Shown piece after piece: positions 47,985 to 59,094 of a stretch of 64,000 nt of DNA (its first letter is position 1; each line of letters begins with the position of its first letter). The notes under the pieces were generated by a model. That model was not told the DNA's origin. It searched no databases and saw nothing but the letters and a program-made list of their open reading frames with translations. Source of the stretch: Vigna angularis. Taxonomy: Eukaryota; Streptophyta; Magnoliopsida; Fabales; Fabaceae. The stretch is from the NCBI RefSeq assembly GCF_016808095.1, contig NC_068974.1, positions 5,332,001 through 5,396,000 on the forward strand, read 5' to 3'. The position numbers and the translations under genes are program-made.

Positions 47985-49664
47985 CAAAGCATTTAGTGAT
48001 AGATGATGCTCCTCCACTGAAAGATTTGGAATATCCACTTTTTCTGGATCCTTTACAGTATCTTGCCCATGCCCAGTCACATCCTCCTCTTCTAATTGCA
48101 AGAAAAGATGTTGTCTATTGCTACATTTGTGATTAAAAGTGAATTTTTCATCACAAAAATAACAAAGGCCTTTATCTCTTCTCAATTGCATTTCCGCCGG
48201 GCTAATTCTCTTCACATTGCTATTTTTTAGTTGAGGAATACTCGGAGTGGGTAACAAAGGTGGAAGGGTTGTTTTCAGAGGACTTCTCTGATTCTGAGAA
48301 TTTTGTTGCAGAGGTTGAAACAGAGGTTTCATGGCAGATGTGGAAACCATAGGTTTAAGGAAAGATGGTTTGGTTGTAGGGTTGTATTTATCTTCATATA
48401 GCTTTGCCAAAGCCACCGCTCTCAACAATGAAATTGGGGATAGGGCCATCACATCTCGCTTGATATCAACATTTAACCCACTCAAAAAACAATTTAACAG
48501 CACCTCATCACTTAAACCTGCTGATCTATTTGCCAGAGACATAAATTGCAAATAATATTCAGATACCGAACCTATTTGTTGCAGTTTGAATAGTTCCGCC
48601 ATTGGACAATCGAAGGGCGAAGGTCCAAATTGCGACTCAAGAGCACGGGTTAAATCTACCCACGTCTTCACAGCAGCTAACCTTTGTAACATCTGAAACC
48701 ATGGCACCACTTCACCCTCAAAATGCATAGCCGCTATCTCCACCCTAGCCAAATCCGGAGTATTATGATAGTTGAAAAATTTCTCCGCCTTGAAAATCCA
48801 ACTAAGCACGGATGACGTTCCATCAAAGTGAGGAAACTCCAGAGAAATATTCCTCATAGGAAGCGCAACATTCAACGGGCCTGGTGAAGCGTTCGTTGTC
48901 GACTCTTCATGCTGTTGATGGGTTGATTTTTCCAGCAACAAGCGTTCCAATGTTGCTTGTATTTGATCAAATCGATGCTGATTTTCCGCCTCTTTCTGTG
49001 TATTGTATTCGCGTTGTTGACGATCTCGCATCTCAAATCGGTCCAACAACCTTTGAATCTCACTACCTTGGGTTTTTTATTTCAGCTTGAAGATCCTTCA
49101 ACCGTGTAGCTTCAGCCATGAAGAGCAATGAAAGCACCAATGAAACGTATGTAATTCTTTTTATTGTAAAACTGTATAGCAGAGTGTATATATATAACAG
49201 TGAAGTTTCTATTCTATTACAACCAAACAGCAACAATGCAATAGTAATAGAATAATGGAATGAGTCGGTGATGGCTGATTTGGAAGCATAATGATCCAAC
49301 CTGATGCAGAGAATTATTTTAGAGTGAGCAGAGAATAGCAGAGGGAATGTTCAGATAGTCTAGAAGATGAGAGAAAGATTCATACCAGAAACATGTGTCC
49401 TCCGTCAAACGAAATTCTCCAAATACTGATTTCTCTTCCTGTGACGTGTGCTTCTCCTAACGGTTTTGCTGCATGCATTCTCTGCCATCTCTTGCCCCGT
49501 GTTTATTTTATTTGTGCATTCCCCTTTCTGCCCCTGTTCTTTTAAGCATGTTACAGGTTTGGTGAAGGAAGAAAGAAAGAGAGAAAGGAGAAGAGGGATG
49601 AAGTTAGAACGCATGATAATCATGGTATTCCGGATGAAGGGTGTCGTCAACGAAGGAATGTTCA

Positions 49665-49929
49665 CCTCTGTTCCATTCTGTGAATCATCTTCACAAAATT
49701 ACCAGAACCACCTTTACCAATATATGTCACGTAAGGACCACTATTTGGGACATGAGCTGCCACCTTGAGAAGAATATCTTCTATGTATTTGAAAGCTTTA
49801 AACGAACCACCAGGCGTCAAAGAATGGCCATTACGAGCACCTCCCTCATCACTAGAAACTCTCATCCCAAGGTAAAGCAAACCCAATTGCCACTACTTTC
49901 TCTCTTCTTTCAGTGTTCTCATACCATTC
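49665..49929 (-). pseudogene. 6-phosphogluconate dehydrogenase fragment
   Basis: On the minus strand EWYENTERREKVVAIG, then GLLYLGMRVSSDEGGARNGH, PGGSFKAFKYIEDILLKVAA and YIGKGGSGNFVKMIH correspond to the central 6PGDH segment (family form LYLGMGVSGGEEGARNGPSL, GSGNFVKMVHNGIE). The catalytic Lys-containing GNFVKM motif is recognisable. Frameshifts occur at about 49880 and near the end, and the Gly-Gly-Glu-Glu substrate-binding motif is altered. It is probably a retrocopy or captured fragment. Confidence 0.82.
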
Positions 49930-49949
49930 ATGGAAGATTTCCTTCCACT

Positions 49950-52000
49950 TTTTCTCGTTCTGCAGTCTCATAATCAACCTTGGATGTTATTTGATTATAA
50001 ACAGAAATGGGAAAGTCTTTCTCAACAATATTGAGTGCTAGATTTTAGTAAAAGTTAAATTAACGTAGAATGTAAAAGTTAAATTATCGTAAGATATTTT
50101 TGGAATTAAAAAAATAATAAGGAGGTGCAAGGAGTATTTGGAATGATAGAGGGAGCAATTATCTTCCTCCTGTATTTCCAAAAATTTTTAAAAATCCAAA
50201 ATTACTCTCTATAATTCAAAAAAATTTATACCCACATTTTATGTTTTATCGAATTTTAAAATTTAACGAAATATTTTTTTTCTTCATTGAATTTTGAAAT
50301 TAGATGATTTTTTTTTATTTTTTTATTTTTTATCATATTTCGAAATTCAGTTAAGTCTTTGAAAAATTCTTCATTAAATTTCAAAATTCAACAAAGAAAA
50401 ATGTAGTTTCTAAAACTATTTTTGGAAAATTTGAGATACCAGGATGAAATGTTTGAAAGTGTAGATGAAACAACAGTAAACAAATGACCCCAATAAAAAT
50501 TAAAGAATTCTATTAGATGAAGATCATGTGGTTGAAAAAAGAAATTTGAAAACACCATTGTGGTGGGCTTTAATATCATTATGATCAACGGCTATACATA
50601 TTCATTACTTAATGATTTTACAAAGATGCAGTTTATGATGTAATACTACTATTACTCTCCTATATTTATAAAATCCTAATGAGGGTCAGCTAAAGGCCCA
50701 ATAACGACTGACAAAACTTCTTTAGTACCATTCGCTTTAGCTTTAGGTCTAAAAAAAACTTAAATTATTTTTTAGTGTCAACATATTTTTATTATATTAA
50801 TTGTAAAATTATTATACAAGTTAACAAATTGTTTTATTAATAAAAATAAAAGAACATGATTTTTAAGTTTGTTTTGTGTTTTCCAAACCCTAAGTCGCTT
50901 CTCGTAGTAAAACATTGTAGTATTAGGTAAGAACTCAAACTTTCACAAAAGATGAGATTTATCTTTGTAAGAATCTTTCTAAGTTTTTAATTATAAGAAC
51001 TCAAAATTAATTTTATCCAAAATAACATGTGGTAGTAAATCCTATGATTTATCATTCATATTTTCATTTCTCTTAAAACTTGGCACTATTGTTGTTCCAT
51101 AAACTAATCTCCATATCACAAACGTGCTTATGAAATAAGTGAAATTTTCCCATATCAATTTCATTAAATAGTTAGTCTTCAATGTAGTAAACATATACTA
51201 TTAAGTTACCTATGAGAAAGAGTATACTTTAAGAAAACAATATCCATAATATTAATATTTAAGTTAACATTATTATTCTTTTGGAATCTTTTAACCCAAA
51301 ATAATGTCATTAGTTTATATTTTTTCTTTTTAAGTCATTACAGTTAGTCATGATAAATAAATATGTACCTATGAGTATTGTTCGAACTTATCCTCGTTTT
51401 AACGGGAATCCTCACATTTACTAGGTATGGGTAATATCCAATTTTTTTTTTCCAATTGGGTATAAGAGTGGGGATGAGTATATAAAAATTCACCATGTCC
51501 AAGTATTTTTTTTTTCGTATGTGAATGTTTAACTCTCTATTTAAGTGTTTAATAGTATAAACCCTTCCTTTACTAGGTAATATAAAAAAAAAATTAGCTT
51601 CTTTATTCTCTTATTCTTATTTTTTTTTCATTTGAAAAATCTTTTTGTTTATTAATTTGTTTTTCATTATATCTCAAAAATTTGGCTAGTTTTATGTAAG
51701 AAAAGTTTTCTTAGATCTCTAATTAGATCTCTAAGGTACTTTCCTTTCTACGGTTTCATTTAGTGGTATACTAAATTGTTTTTAAGATACACATTTGATT
51801 GTTTGTACTTCTTTTTAATTTATTTATTTATTGTTTATTTTTATCATGCTTGTAGTAGTCAGGAGTGTTTAGAAGTTGACCTGTTGTTCTTTTCTATCTG
51901 CATGATACATTGCAACCATTTTTTCTTCTTGTTACACATTGTTTTCAGTAATCAATTGATGAACTTGGATAAGGATGTCTTGAGGAGTTGGATTAGTCGG
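49950..52000. other. AT-rich gene-free DNA
   Basis: Homopolymer-rich sequence with only chance reading frames; no RNA gene or transposon end recognised. Confidence 0.5.
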
Positions 52001-53300
52001 TAGGAAGGCTTGAGGAGGTGTTAGCTTGAAGAGCGATCAAGGTTTGTGACTAAGAAGTTATTTGTTGAGGATTTAGGTTTTGTTGAGAGGTTGAGATTGT
52101 GACTTGATGTGAGGGCTAGAAATTTTATGGACAGATTCAATATTGGTATGAATAGAGATTCGTGGAGGTGAAAAGGATGTTTGAGTGATTGAACCAACAT
52201 TTTCAAGGGTGAGGATGAAGGTATTTGGAGTTGAAGAAGTAAGAGCTTCTTCCATAGAGGATTCCTCAGGTATGGTAGATAGGCCTGGTGGTGGAAGACA
52301 AAGTATAACAGGTGGTTCACCCTTGGATAACTTTTCATATAGAGCAATCATCACAAAGGTTGTAAATAATTGTGCTACTACATGACACATAACTTCTTCT
52401 AATGATACATTGGTATTGAAAGTCATTATTTAAGGCAGATATGAGGATACATTTACCCTTTTTGGTAATATGTTGAAGAGATGTTGTCCAATAACATTAA
52501 GATCTACCATGAAGGTAGCATTAGAATCATCAAAATGATGAGTTCTACTTGGTTTGAGACTGCACTTTCCAAGAAGAGTGGTGTTATCACTAAGATGTTC
52601 AGACGAGTTGTTACTAGATGAAGCATGATTTGGTCTAGACGCATCTGACCAGGAGAAGACAACTTGTTGCCAGAAGAGATAGGTGTTTGACTCATTATAG
52701 ATTACCTCGTCATCAGAATTCTAGGTCTTCCTAGGATTAGCCAAGGTCTTCCTAGGATTAGCCAGGACTAGATGCCCACATTCTTGATTCTTTCAATTTT
52801 TGCAATTTTTAGAGGTCTTTTATCAATAATAAACAATATTATTGCTATGTTGTCAAGCATAACAAGTACTCTTTTTATCTTCTTGAAGTGATTCATACTC
52901 TTCATCACTGCTAAGAACATTTTCTTGAAGAAATAAGGAGGAAGGTGCAATCGAGGGTGAGTTACACATATTGGTGAGATAATGGACTAGGGTCCATAAA
53001 ATTTAACATTACCCGGTTCGAGGAGTTTGACTATGGATACTTATTCTAAAGATTTCTTTAGGGCTAGGCGAAGTTCTTCATTCCTTTGTTCATCATCTTT
53101 AGGGGTCAGAGATTGGAGAAGGACTGAATGTAAATGACTTTTGGGTAATTTTGGGCTGGATGAGACAAGTTGTGTTGGGATGTTGGGTTGAAGAGGTAGT
53201 CTCGGCCCCTCTTTTTGGTTGGGCTGCTGAGCTTGATGAAAGTGGTGTAAGAAGTACTTGTTCAGGTTCAATGGAAGATTCCACACTCATATTCTTCTAA
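52000..53300 (-). pseudogene. Unidentified degraded coding region, possibly retroelement gag-like
   Basis: Minus-strand frames with protein-like composition follow one another over 1.3 kb with several stops: SIEPEQVLLTPLSSSSAAQP near 53280; an acidic stretch SSDEEYESLQEDKKS near 52900; NPRKTLANPRKT from a 22-bp tandem duplication near 52725-52760; MTFNTNVSLEEVMCHVVAQL with FTTFVMIALYEKLSKGEPP at 52426-52320; and a Ser/Thr-rich tail. A cysteine-histidine arrangement near 52800 may be a decayed zinc knuckle. No family is recognised. Confidence 0.35.
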
Positions 53301-53534
53301 GACATTGACTCAATAATTATTATTAAGGGATTTAAACAATTTTCACCTAAATCAAACTGTAATAATTGTTATCACAAAGCACATCATAAATTGAAGTCCA
53401 TCTAGAAAGCTACCTACAAAGAACAAGAAAGGAATGGTGGACAACCGAAAAATGTAGCATAGATAAGTATAGAAGAAAGAAGAAAACACTAGAGAATGAG
53501 AGTAAAATGAAATTGAAATTAAGTAGAAATCTAT

Positions 53535-53541
53535 CTATCTA

Positions 53542-53572
<31 letters not shown>
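53535..53572. repeat. (AT)n microsatellite
   Basis: A CTAT-type run (CTATCTATCTATCT) passing into about 30 bp of AT dinucleotides. Confidence 0.85.
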
Positions 53573-53576
<4 letters not shown>

Positions 53577-53961
53577 TGCTTTGAGAATATGAAAACAAAG
53601 TTATTATATTCAACGTAATTCTAACTTAAAAACCACTAACAAATCATAAAGCTAAATTTTTTAAAATAACTAAGAATAAAAGAAAGATTTATGATATAAT
53701 TTTTCAATGCAATGGTGATTATACTGAATGCCTACATAGGCTGACCTCCATCAGGATGAGCTCCTTCAATTGATCTTTTTAGGCCGAACTCCTTCACCTA
53801 GGGTCTTACAAGGTAGAGCTCCTTCAACGAGCTCTCATAACGGACTGATCATAGCATGGCTAGAACAACATGGCTGAGCAGGATTACAATATGGTTAAAG
53901 CATAATGGTCAACTAGTCTTAGCACAATCATAATCAAACATGGCGGATCAATCAGAGCATG

Positions 53962-54268
53962 GTCAGATTAACAATGATAATAAGAAATCAACATCTTAAT
54001 ATAGACTACGATGTGATTAGGCTGACAAAAAGATAAAAGCTCATCATAATTACTATATATAAATGTCTTATATATGACTTTAACATAACACACATTTTAT
54101 GCAAATGACAGTTAGAAATGAATGCACATTATGTCAAAGTCATACCTTCTACCTTTATATACAATAGTTATGATGAATCTTTATTTATTTTATTGACCTA
54201 ATTAGAGTCTAATCATACTTTATTTCCATTAAGAAATCGATTTGTTATTATCATTATTAATCTGACAT
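53962..54268. repeat. Large imperfect inverted repeat
   Basis: The left arm 53962-54096 and right arm 54121-54268 are complementary with mismatches and small gaps, around a loop of 24 bp. Paired segments include GTCAGATTAACAATGATAAT with ATTATCATTATTAATCTGAC, and TATGACTTTAACATAA with TTATGTCAAAGTCATA. Weaker complementarity continues outward (GAGCATGGTCAG against ATGATCGGG). It may be two LTR pieces head to head or a foldback element. Confidence 0.65.
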
Positions 54269-54938
54269 CACTATGATCGGGTAAGTCATTTTGTGATTGG
54301 TCAACCATGCTATGATTGGTTGGCCGTGTTTAATCTATCAATGTAGAGTAGACAACCAAAAGAGCTTGGGTCGGGAGGAATATAGCCTTGGAGACAAGGA
54401 GGTCAGTTTGGAGAATGTCAACCCGGAGGAAGCCGATCATGAAGAGATTGGCCTAGAGCTCTATTATACAACCTTTGAGAGAGCTCAACTTGAATGAACA
54501 CGGGCTTCAAAAGCTTAACTTGGATGAACTTGGCCTTTCGATAACTCGCTATATAGGCATACAGTACAAGTTTAAAACGAATAAACGAATAAACGCTTTT
54601 AAACAGCGAAGCCACCGACATCGTAAACCCAAACCACGAAAGGGGCCCCAAAGCAGCACTCGTAACGTCGTTCTATACCACTGGTCTGAGCACCACACCA
54701 CCCACAATCCCAAGAGACTCCATCTTTTTCGCGCAGCAGACAAAAATCCTAGCCACCAACCTAAATCCTATCAACGAACAATTACGAAGAAAAAGAGACC
54801 AACAATTTCATCAACAATTTGTCGTTTTGTGCCACTTCATCCAACAATTACAAAATTAATATCCACGCCATTGGTGTTAACGTAGCATTTCTCCTAAAAT
54901 ATACATGGTCATCGGATTAGCCGTAGCCATAAGACAAC

Positions 54939-57900
54939 ATGCTGTTGGCTCAACCCATTTATTTCTCTCCCAACTTTCCCACTCTCACCAAGAAGACAAG
55001 TTTCAGAGCTTCACTTCAGCCCCACAACAATTTTCCTCCTCTCAGAGTTTCACCAATGCCAAAACCACTTGGTGTGAGAGCAAGAATCAAAACCCTGTCG
55101 GTTCCGTTTCAGAAAAAGAGTGCTGTCCAAATCTGCCATAGCTTGAAGAAAGAGAGCGAAGTTGGTGGGAATGATGGGAGAGACTGGACAACCTCCTTTT
55201 TGCTCTTTCTCCTGTGGGCAGCACTTATCTACTATGTCTTCTTTCTCTCCCCAAACCAGACCCCGGTATGTTCTTTACTGTTCTTTCCAATTTGAAATAT
55301 GCTAATCATCATATATGCTGTATTTTCGAACCATGATTTTCGTATGGATGGGATACGATTGGATATTCGAATGTGTATTACTTGTGATTTGTTTATATCA
55401 GTTCATTTGAGAATAAAAAATAATTGTAGAGGAAATATAATCTCCACCACAACAACAAAACCTTCTAATATTATTTGAGAATCAGAATTATAGTTATTAT
55501 CCACAAAATGATTTTTGCTAGAATCGTTGCAAAAATAAGGCTCATTGAGCTGAGGGAAACTATTGGCAGGTCTAAAGAGATTCAACAATGTCAGAGTCCC
55601 TCGTGGACTAAAATATGAAATCAATATACTGTGTAAGATCTTTAAAGATTCAATATACTCTTTGGTCCTCTTATAAGAGCACAAAAGTAGTCAATGGCGA
55701 ACCTAGAGTCACTTTATGGTAGATAGTTTCACCTCATCATTTTTTTGAAATTATAATTACTGTATTAAACTTTTATTCTTTTACCGCCTTAAATTTATGT
55801 ATTGACCCTGCATTTGAGTGAGAGACTCATATATTGATGTAAGAGTATGTGATTATACTTTATGCCCTCCATTGGTCCAGGGTCTTGGATTCATCACAGA
55901 AATTAGCCTTTGCAGTTTTTATCTTCCTATGCTTTTATTTTTTCCTTTCCTTTTGTCTTAACCTGTGAGATTTTACTTTCATTCAGTCAAGGGATACATA
56001 TTTCCTGAAAAAGCTCCTGAATCTGAAAGGGGATGATGGTTTCAGAATGAATGAAGTGTTAGTATCATTGTGGTATATAATGGGCTTGTGGCCATTGGTA
56101 TATAGCATGCTCTTGCTTCCTACAGGAAGAAGGTACTTCCCTTTGATCTATATATTTGTCCAACATAAATAATATGTTTCTTTTATCAGATTTCAAGCCA
56201 CTCATAAACCTCTACCTTTTAGTTGAGTTGTGTTATGAAAATTTATAGTTCTAGGAATTGAGTATGACGTTGTACTAATTATGTGATTACTATTAGTAAG
56301 CACCACGTAGTACTAAATCATTCATGTATCATACTATTCAGTGTCCTTTGACCTTGAACACGAATTTTAAGCCTAATTCAATAGATGATACAAATTGCTG
56401 CCTACTTGAATCGTACTACAAAAATTGTGAACCATAAACATTGAATTAATTTGCAAATACATATTTTATTAAGCCCTGCCGGCCCCCTTGTGCCAGCATA
56501 AATACAATAATTTTGTGTTTTCTTATGTATATGTCCTATTTGACAATTCCTGAAGCTGATTTCATATCTTCCATTTGTTGTTCTACAGCTCAAAAAACAG
56601 TATTCCTGTATGGCCCTTCCTCATACTTTCATGTTTTGGAGGTGCATATGTACTTCTTCCTTATTTTGTACTTTGGAAACCGCCAGCACCTCCTGTTGAA
56701 GAAACTCAGCTTAAAACATGGCCCTTGAATTTTCTGGAATCAAAAGTAACTGCATTGGTAATGCTCATCTCAACCTCATCTTTCAAAGTTGTTCAAGTGA
56801 AATTATAGTATTCTGAACAATGATTCCATAGTTAGGTGATTTTACATGATCATAAGAAAAAACACCCCATTTGCAATCTCATGTTTATCTTTGGTGAAAC
56901 ACTTAAAATGCAGTGTACATTTGAGTTATAAAATGATTAAAAAATTCCATTGCAGAGGTTGCCTCATAGTGTTTTATATAAAAACATCATAGTTGTATGT
57001 CATTAACAAACACACAACCTGCTGTATACATTGGTGCAGTGAAAGAAAAATATTTGGAAGGTTTTCATATTCAACTGCTTTTACTCTTATGTTTGATGGA
57101 ATTAATCTATTTTTTACTTTTTGGATTCCTCTTCCCATTCTTTTCATTCTTAAACTTACCTTATCAATAAAAGCAGCATATGATCATGATGAAACTGAAC
57201 AACTATGATGGGTTGGAATAGTTTTCAAAAGGTGTTAATCCTCATTGAAAAACTTTCTCCCTAGGCATGCTTGTCAGCATGCCCCTATTATGAAAGATCC
57301 ATGGGAATAGCCCTATGGACAAATGTATAGCATAATCTCAGTAGTCTCTTCTTTTTGATTTATTTTATTGAAGGATGTAACTTATCGTACTTGCACATCA
57401 GATATCACTTGTTGCAGGGGTAGCCATCATAATTTATGCTGGTTTAGCTGGACAAGATGTGTGGACAGAATTTTACCAGTATTTCAGGGAAAGCAAATTT
57501 GTAAGTTCATAATAAGCATTTTAACAAGTTGGCATGACTATTCATTGTATTCATTATATAAGCATTAGAAATGTCATAGACTTTTTCAATCTTGTTATCG
57601 TGATCTTTGCTAAATGAAATGCTAATGTAAATTCAACCATTGCTGGTCTACTAGGCCAAGTTCATGACTACATTAGAATGCAGTTCTTAGACTTCATGTT
57701 CATAATTTACACTGTCCATTTTTCATAAAATTGGAAATGTTAGGAGCTAAGGTTGAGTTTTCTTATTGCAGATTCATATTACCTCCATTGATTTTATTGT
57801 ACTTTCCACATTTGCACCATTCTGGGTTTACAATGACATGACAGCACGAAAATGGTAATTTACATGCCATATAAGTTCTTTGTTCAATTTTTACATTCAG

Positions 57901-58388
57901 TTCCTAGTCCTAGTTATTTATTTCCTCCGTTCCATGATAACTGCGGTTTTAGTCATGTAAAAAAAAAAATTCCAAATTGACTGATGCTCTCACATTCCAA
58001 TGAAGTATTAATTCTTTCTCTTCCTAGTTTATCCTCAAATTAATTACGCTTTTTTTCCCATTCAGAGCAATTTATTTATTGAAAAAGTGAGACTATTCTA
58101 GTTAAGTTATTTTAAAAAGTGTTACACTTATTATTCTTAATCTGTGTGAGAAGTGTTAACCTAGTTGAGATTAGAGTCGACACAATGATGTTTTAGTTAT
58201 TGTGGAACGGAGGGAATAAAAGACAATGTAGCACATATTTTAACGCTAATCCAATTTGCAGGTTTGACAAAGGTTCTTGGCTTCTTCCCATATCATTGAT
58301 ACCATATTTAGGGCCTGGTTTATACCTTCTCCTGCGGCCATCATTATCAGCAGTGGCCATTTCGCAAACTCCTGTTGAACCAAAGTGA
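54939..58388 (+). CDS. Plastid-targeted six-span membrane protein of unknown function, six exons
   Basis: Exons 54939-55265, 55987-56132, 56589-56757, 57402-57500, 57772-57854 and 58262-58388; all introns GT-AG and all phases fit, giving 316 aa. Residues 1-75 are rich in Ser, Pro, Lys and Arg without acids, as in chloroplast transit peptides. Six hydrophobic segments follow (about 86-104, 134-152, 163-186, 211-232, 250-270, 280-300). Conserved-looking stretches include [72 protein letters not shown] and [14 protein letters not shown]. The pattern resembles conserved plant/cyanobacterial membrane proteins of the DUF2834/ABA4-like kind, but I cannot name the family. An upstream ATG at 54905 is out of frame. 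The acceptor of exon 4 has a poor pyrimidine tract. A Stowaway-like MITE lies in the last intron. Confidence 0.85.
57918..58218. mobile_element. Stowaway-like (Tc1/mariner) MITE in the last intron of the plastid protein gene
   Basis: TTATTTCCTCCGTTCCATGA at the left matches in reverse complement TGTGGAACGGAGGGAATAAA at the right; CTCCGTTCC-type ends are the Stowaway signature. Length about 300 bp, no coding capacity. It lies wholly between the exon 5 donor (57855) and the exon 6 acceptor (58261). Confidence 0.8.
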
Positions 58389-59090
58389 AATTACATGTGA
58401 TGACTGCCAATAATACAAGTGCACACGTTCTATGCAACAAAACTTGATTTGGTTTCAAGTTTGGTTCAAGAAGATAATTTCATTCTACACAGTCCACAAC
58501 AAACTTACATTTCCTACATTTTTATTATTAGATGGGATCCAATTTCAAAGAAAGAGCATTATTGTCTTTGTGACATCACTTAGCCAATCATAATCTTTGT
58601 ACTCAGGTAACTCAAGGAAAAATTCCATTTTAAGGTCCTCCAAATTGATTATTTCAGCACTCTTTTTTTTTATCTTTTTTTTTTTTTTTTATTTCATTCC
58701 GTGTCTACAAATGATTGTTGCTAATTGTGGTGTCAATGAAGTTAGTATGACTATATCCATAGTTATATTTTCCCGCATATGACATACTCAATTAATTATC
58801 TTTTAAATCAATTACTATATTATAAATGATTACTGTATTGTATATTTAAATAACTAGTAATTATGTTACAAACCAAACAATATAGTGATAAAAAAGAACA
58901 GAGAAAATGAGGGCACTGTGATTTGTAAGTTATTTGCAATGCAAAGAAAACTACAATAGGAGGAAACCTCCAATTGCCTATAGCATAGCTCCTATAACAG
59001 AAATTCAGAGAATCGCATAATGCCTCTCCCCTTTTGCCTCATCAGACTAAGTAACAGAAACTACTCTCTCACCTCTAACAACCTCTCCAC
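58389..59090. other. 3' flank of the plastid protein gene
   Basis: AT-rich sequence with homopolymer T runs near 58660-58690. It holds the presumed 3' UTR and no other recognisable feature. Confidence 0.5.
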
Positions 59091-59094
59091 TTAC

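Larger units (their letters stand above)
45611..49119 (-). pseudogene. Ty3/gypsy gag-pol, truncated in reverse transcriptase and split by a CACTA-type element
   Basis: Gag starts at the ATG at 49119 (MAEATRLKDLQAEIK), shifts frame by one base at an A-run near 49080, and continues with LRDKGLCYFCDEKF (zinc-finger region) to 47985. The frame resumes at 46643 with [10 protein letters not shown]; protease [13 protein letters not shown]; reverse transcriptase blocks [53 protein letters not shown] and [13 protein letters not shown]. Homology stops abruptly near 45611, before the catalytic YxDD box. Both sides of the CACTA insertion are in the same frame, so gag and pol were one long polyprotein frame. 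A 5' LTR probably lies in 49120-49450 (TATA-like repeats at 49185-49197), but no 3' LTR was found. Confidence 0.88.

Noticed and set aside
54905..55141. 78-codon frame starting at the ATG at 54905
   Set aside because: Overlaps exon 1 of the plastid protein in another frame; only the 54939 frame joins in phase to all later exons and gives a transit-peptide-like start.
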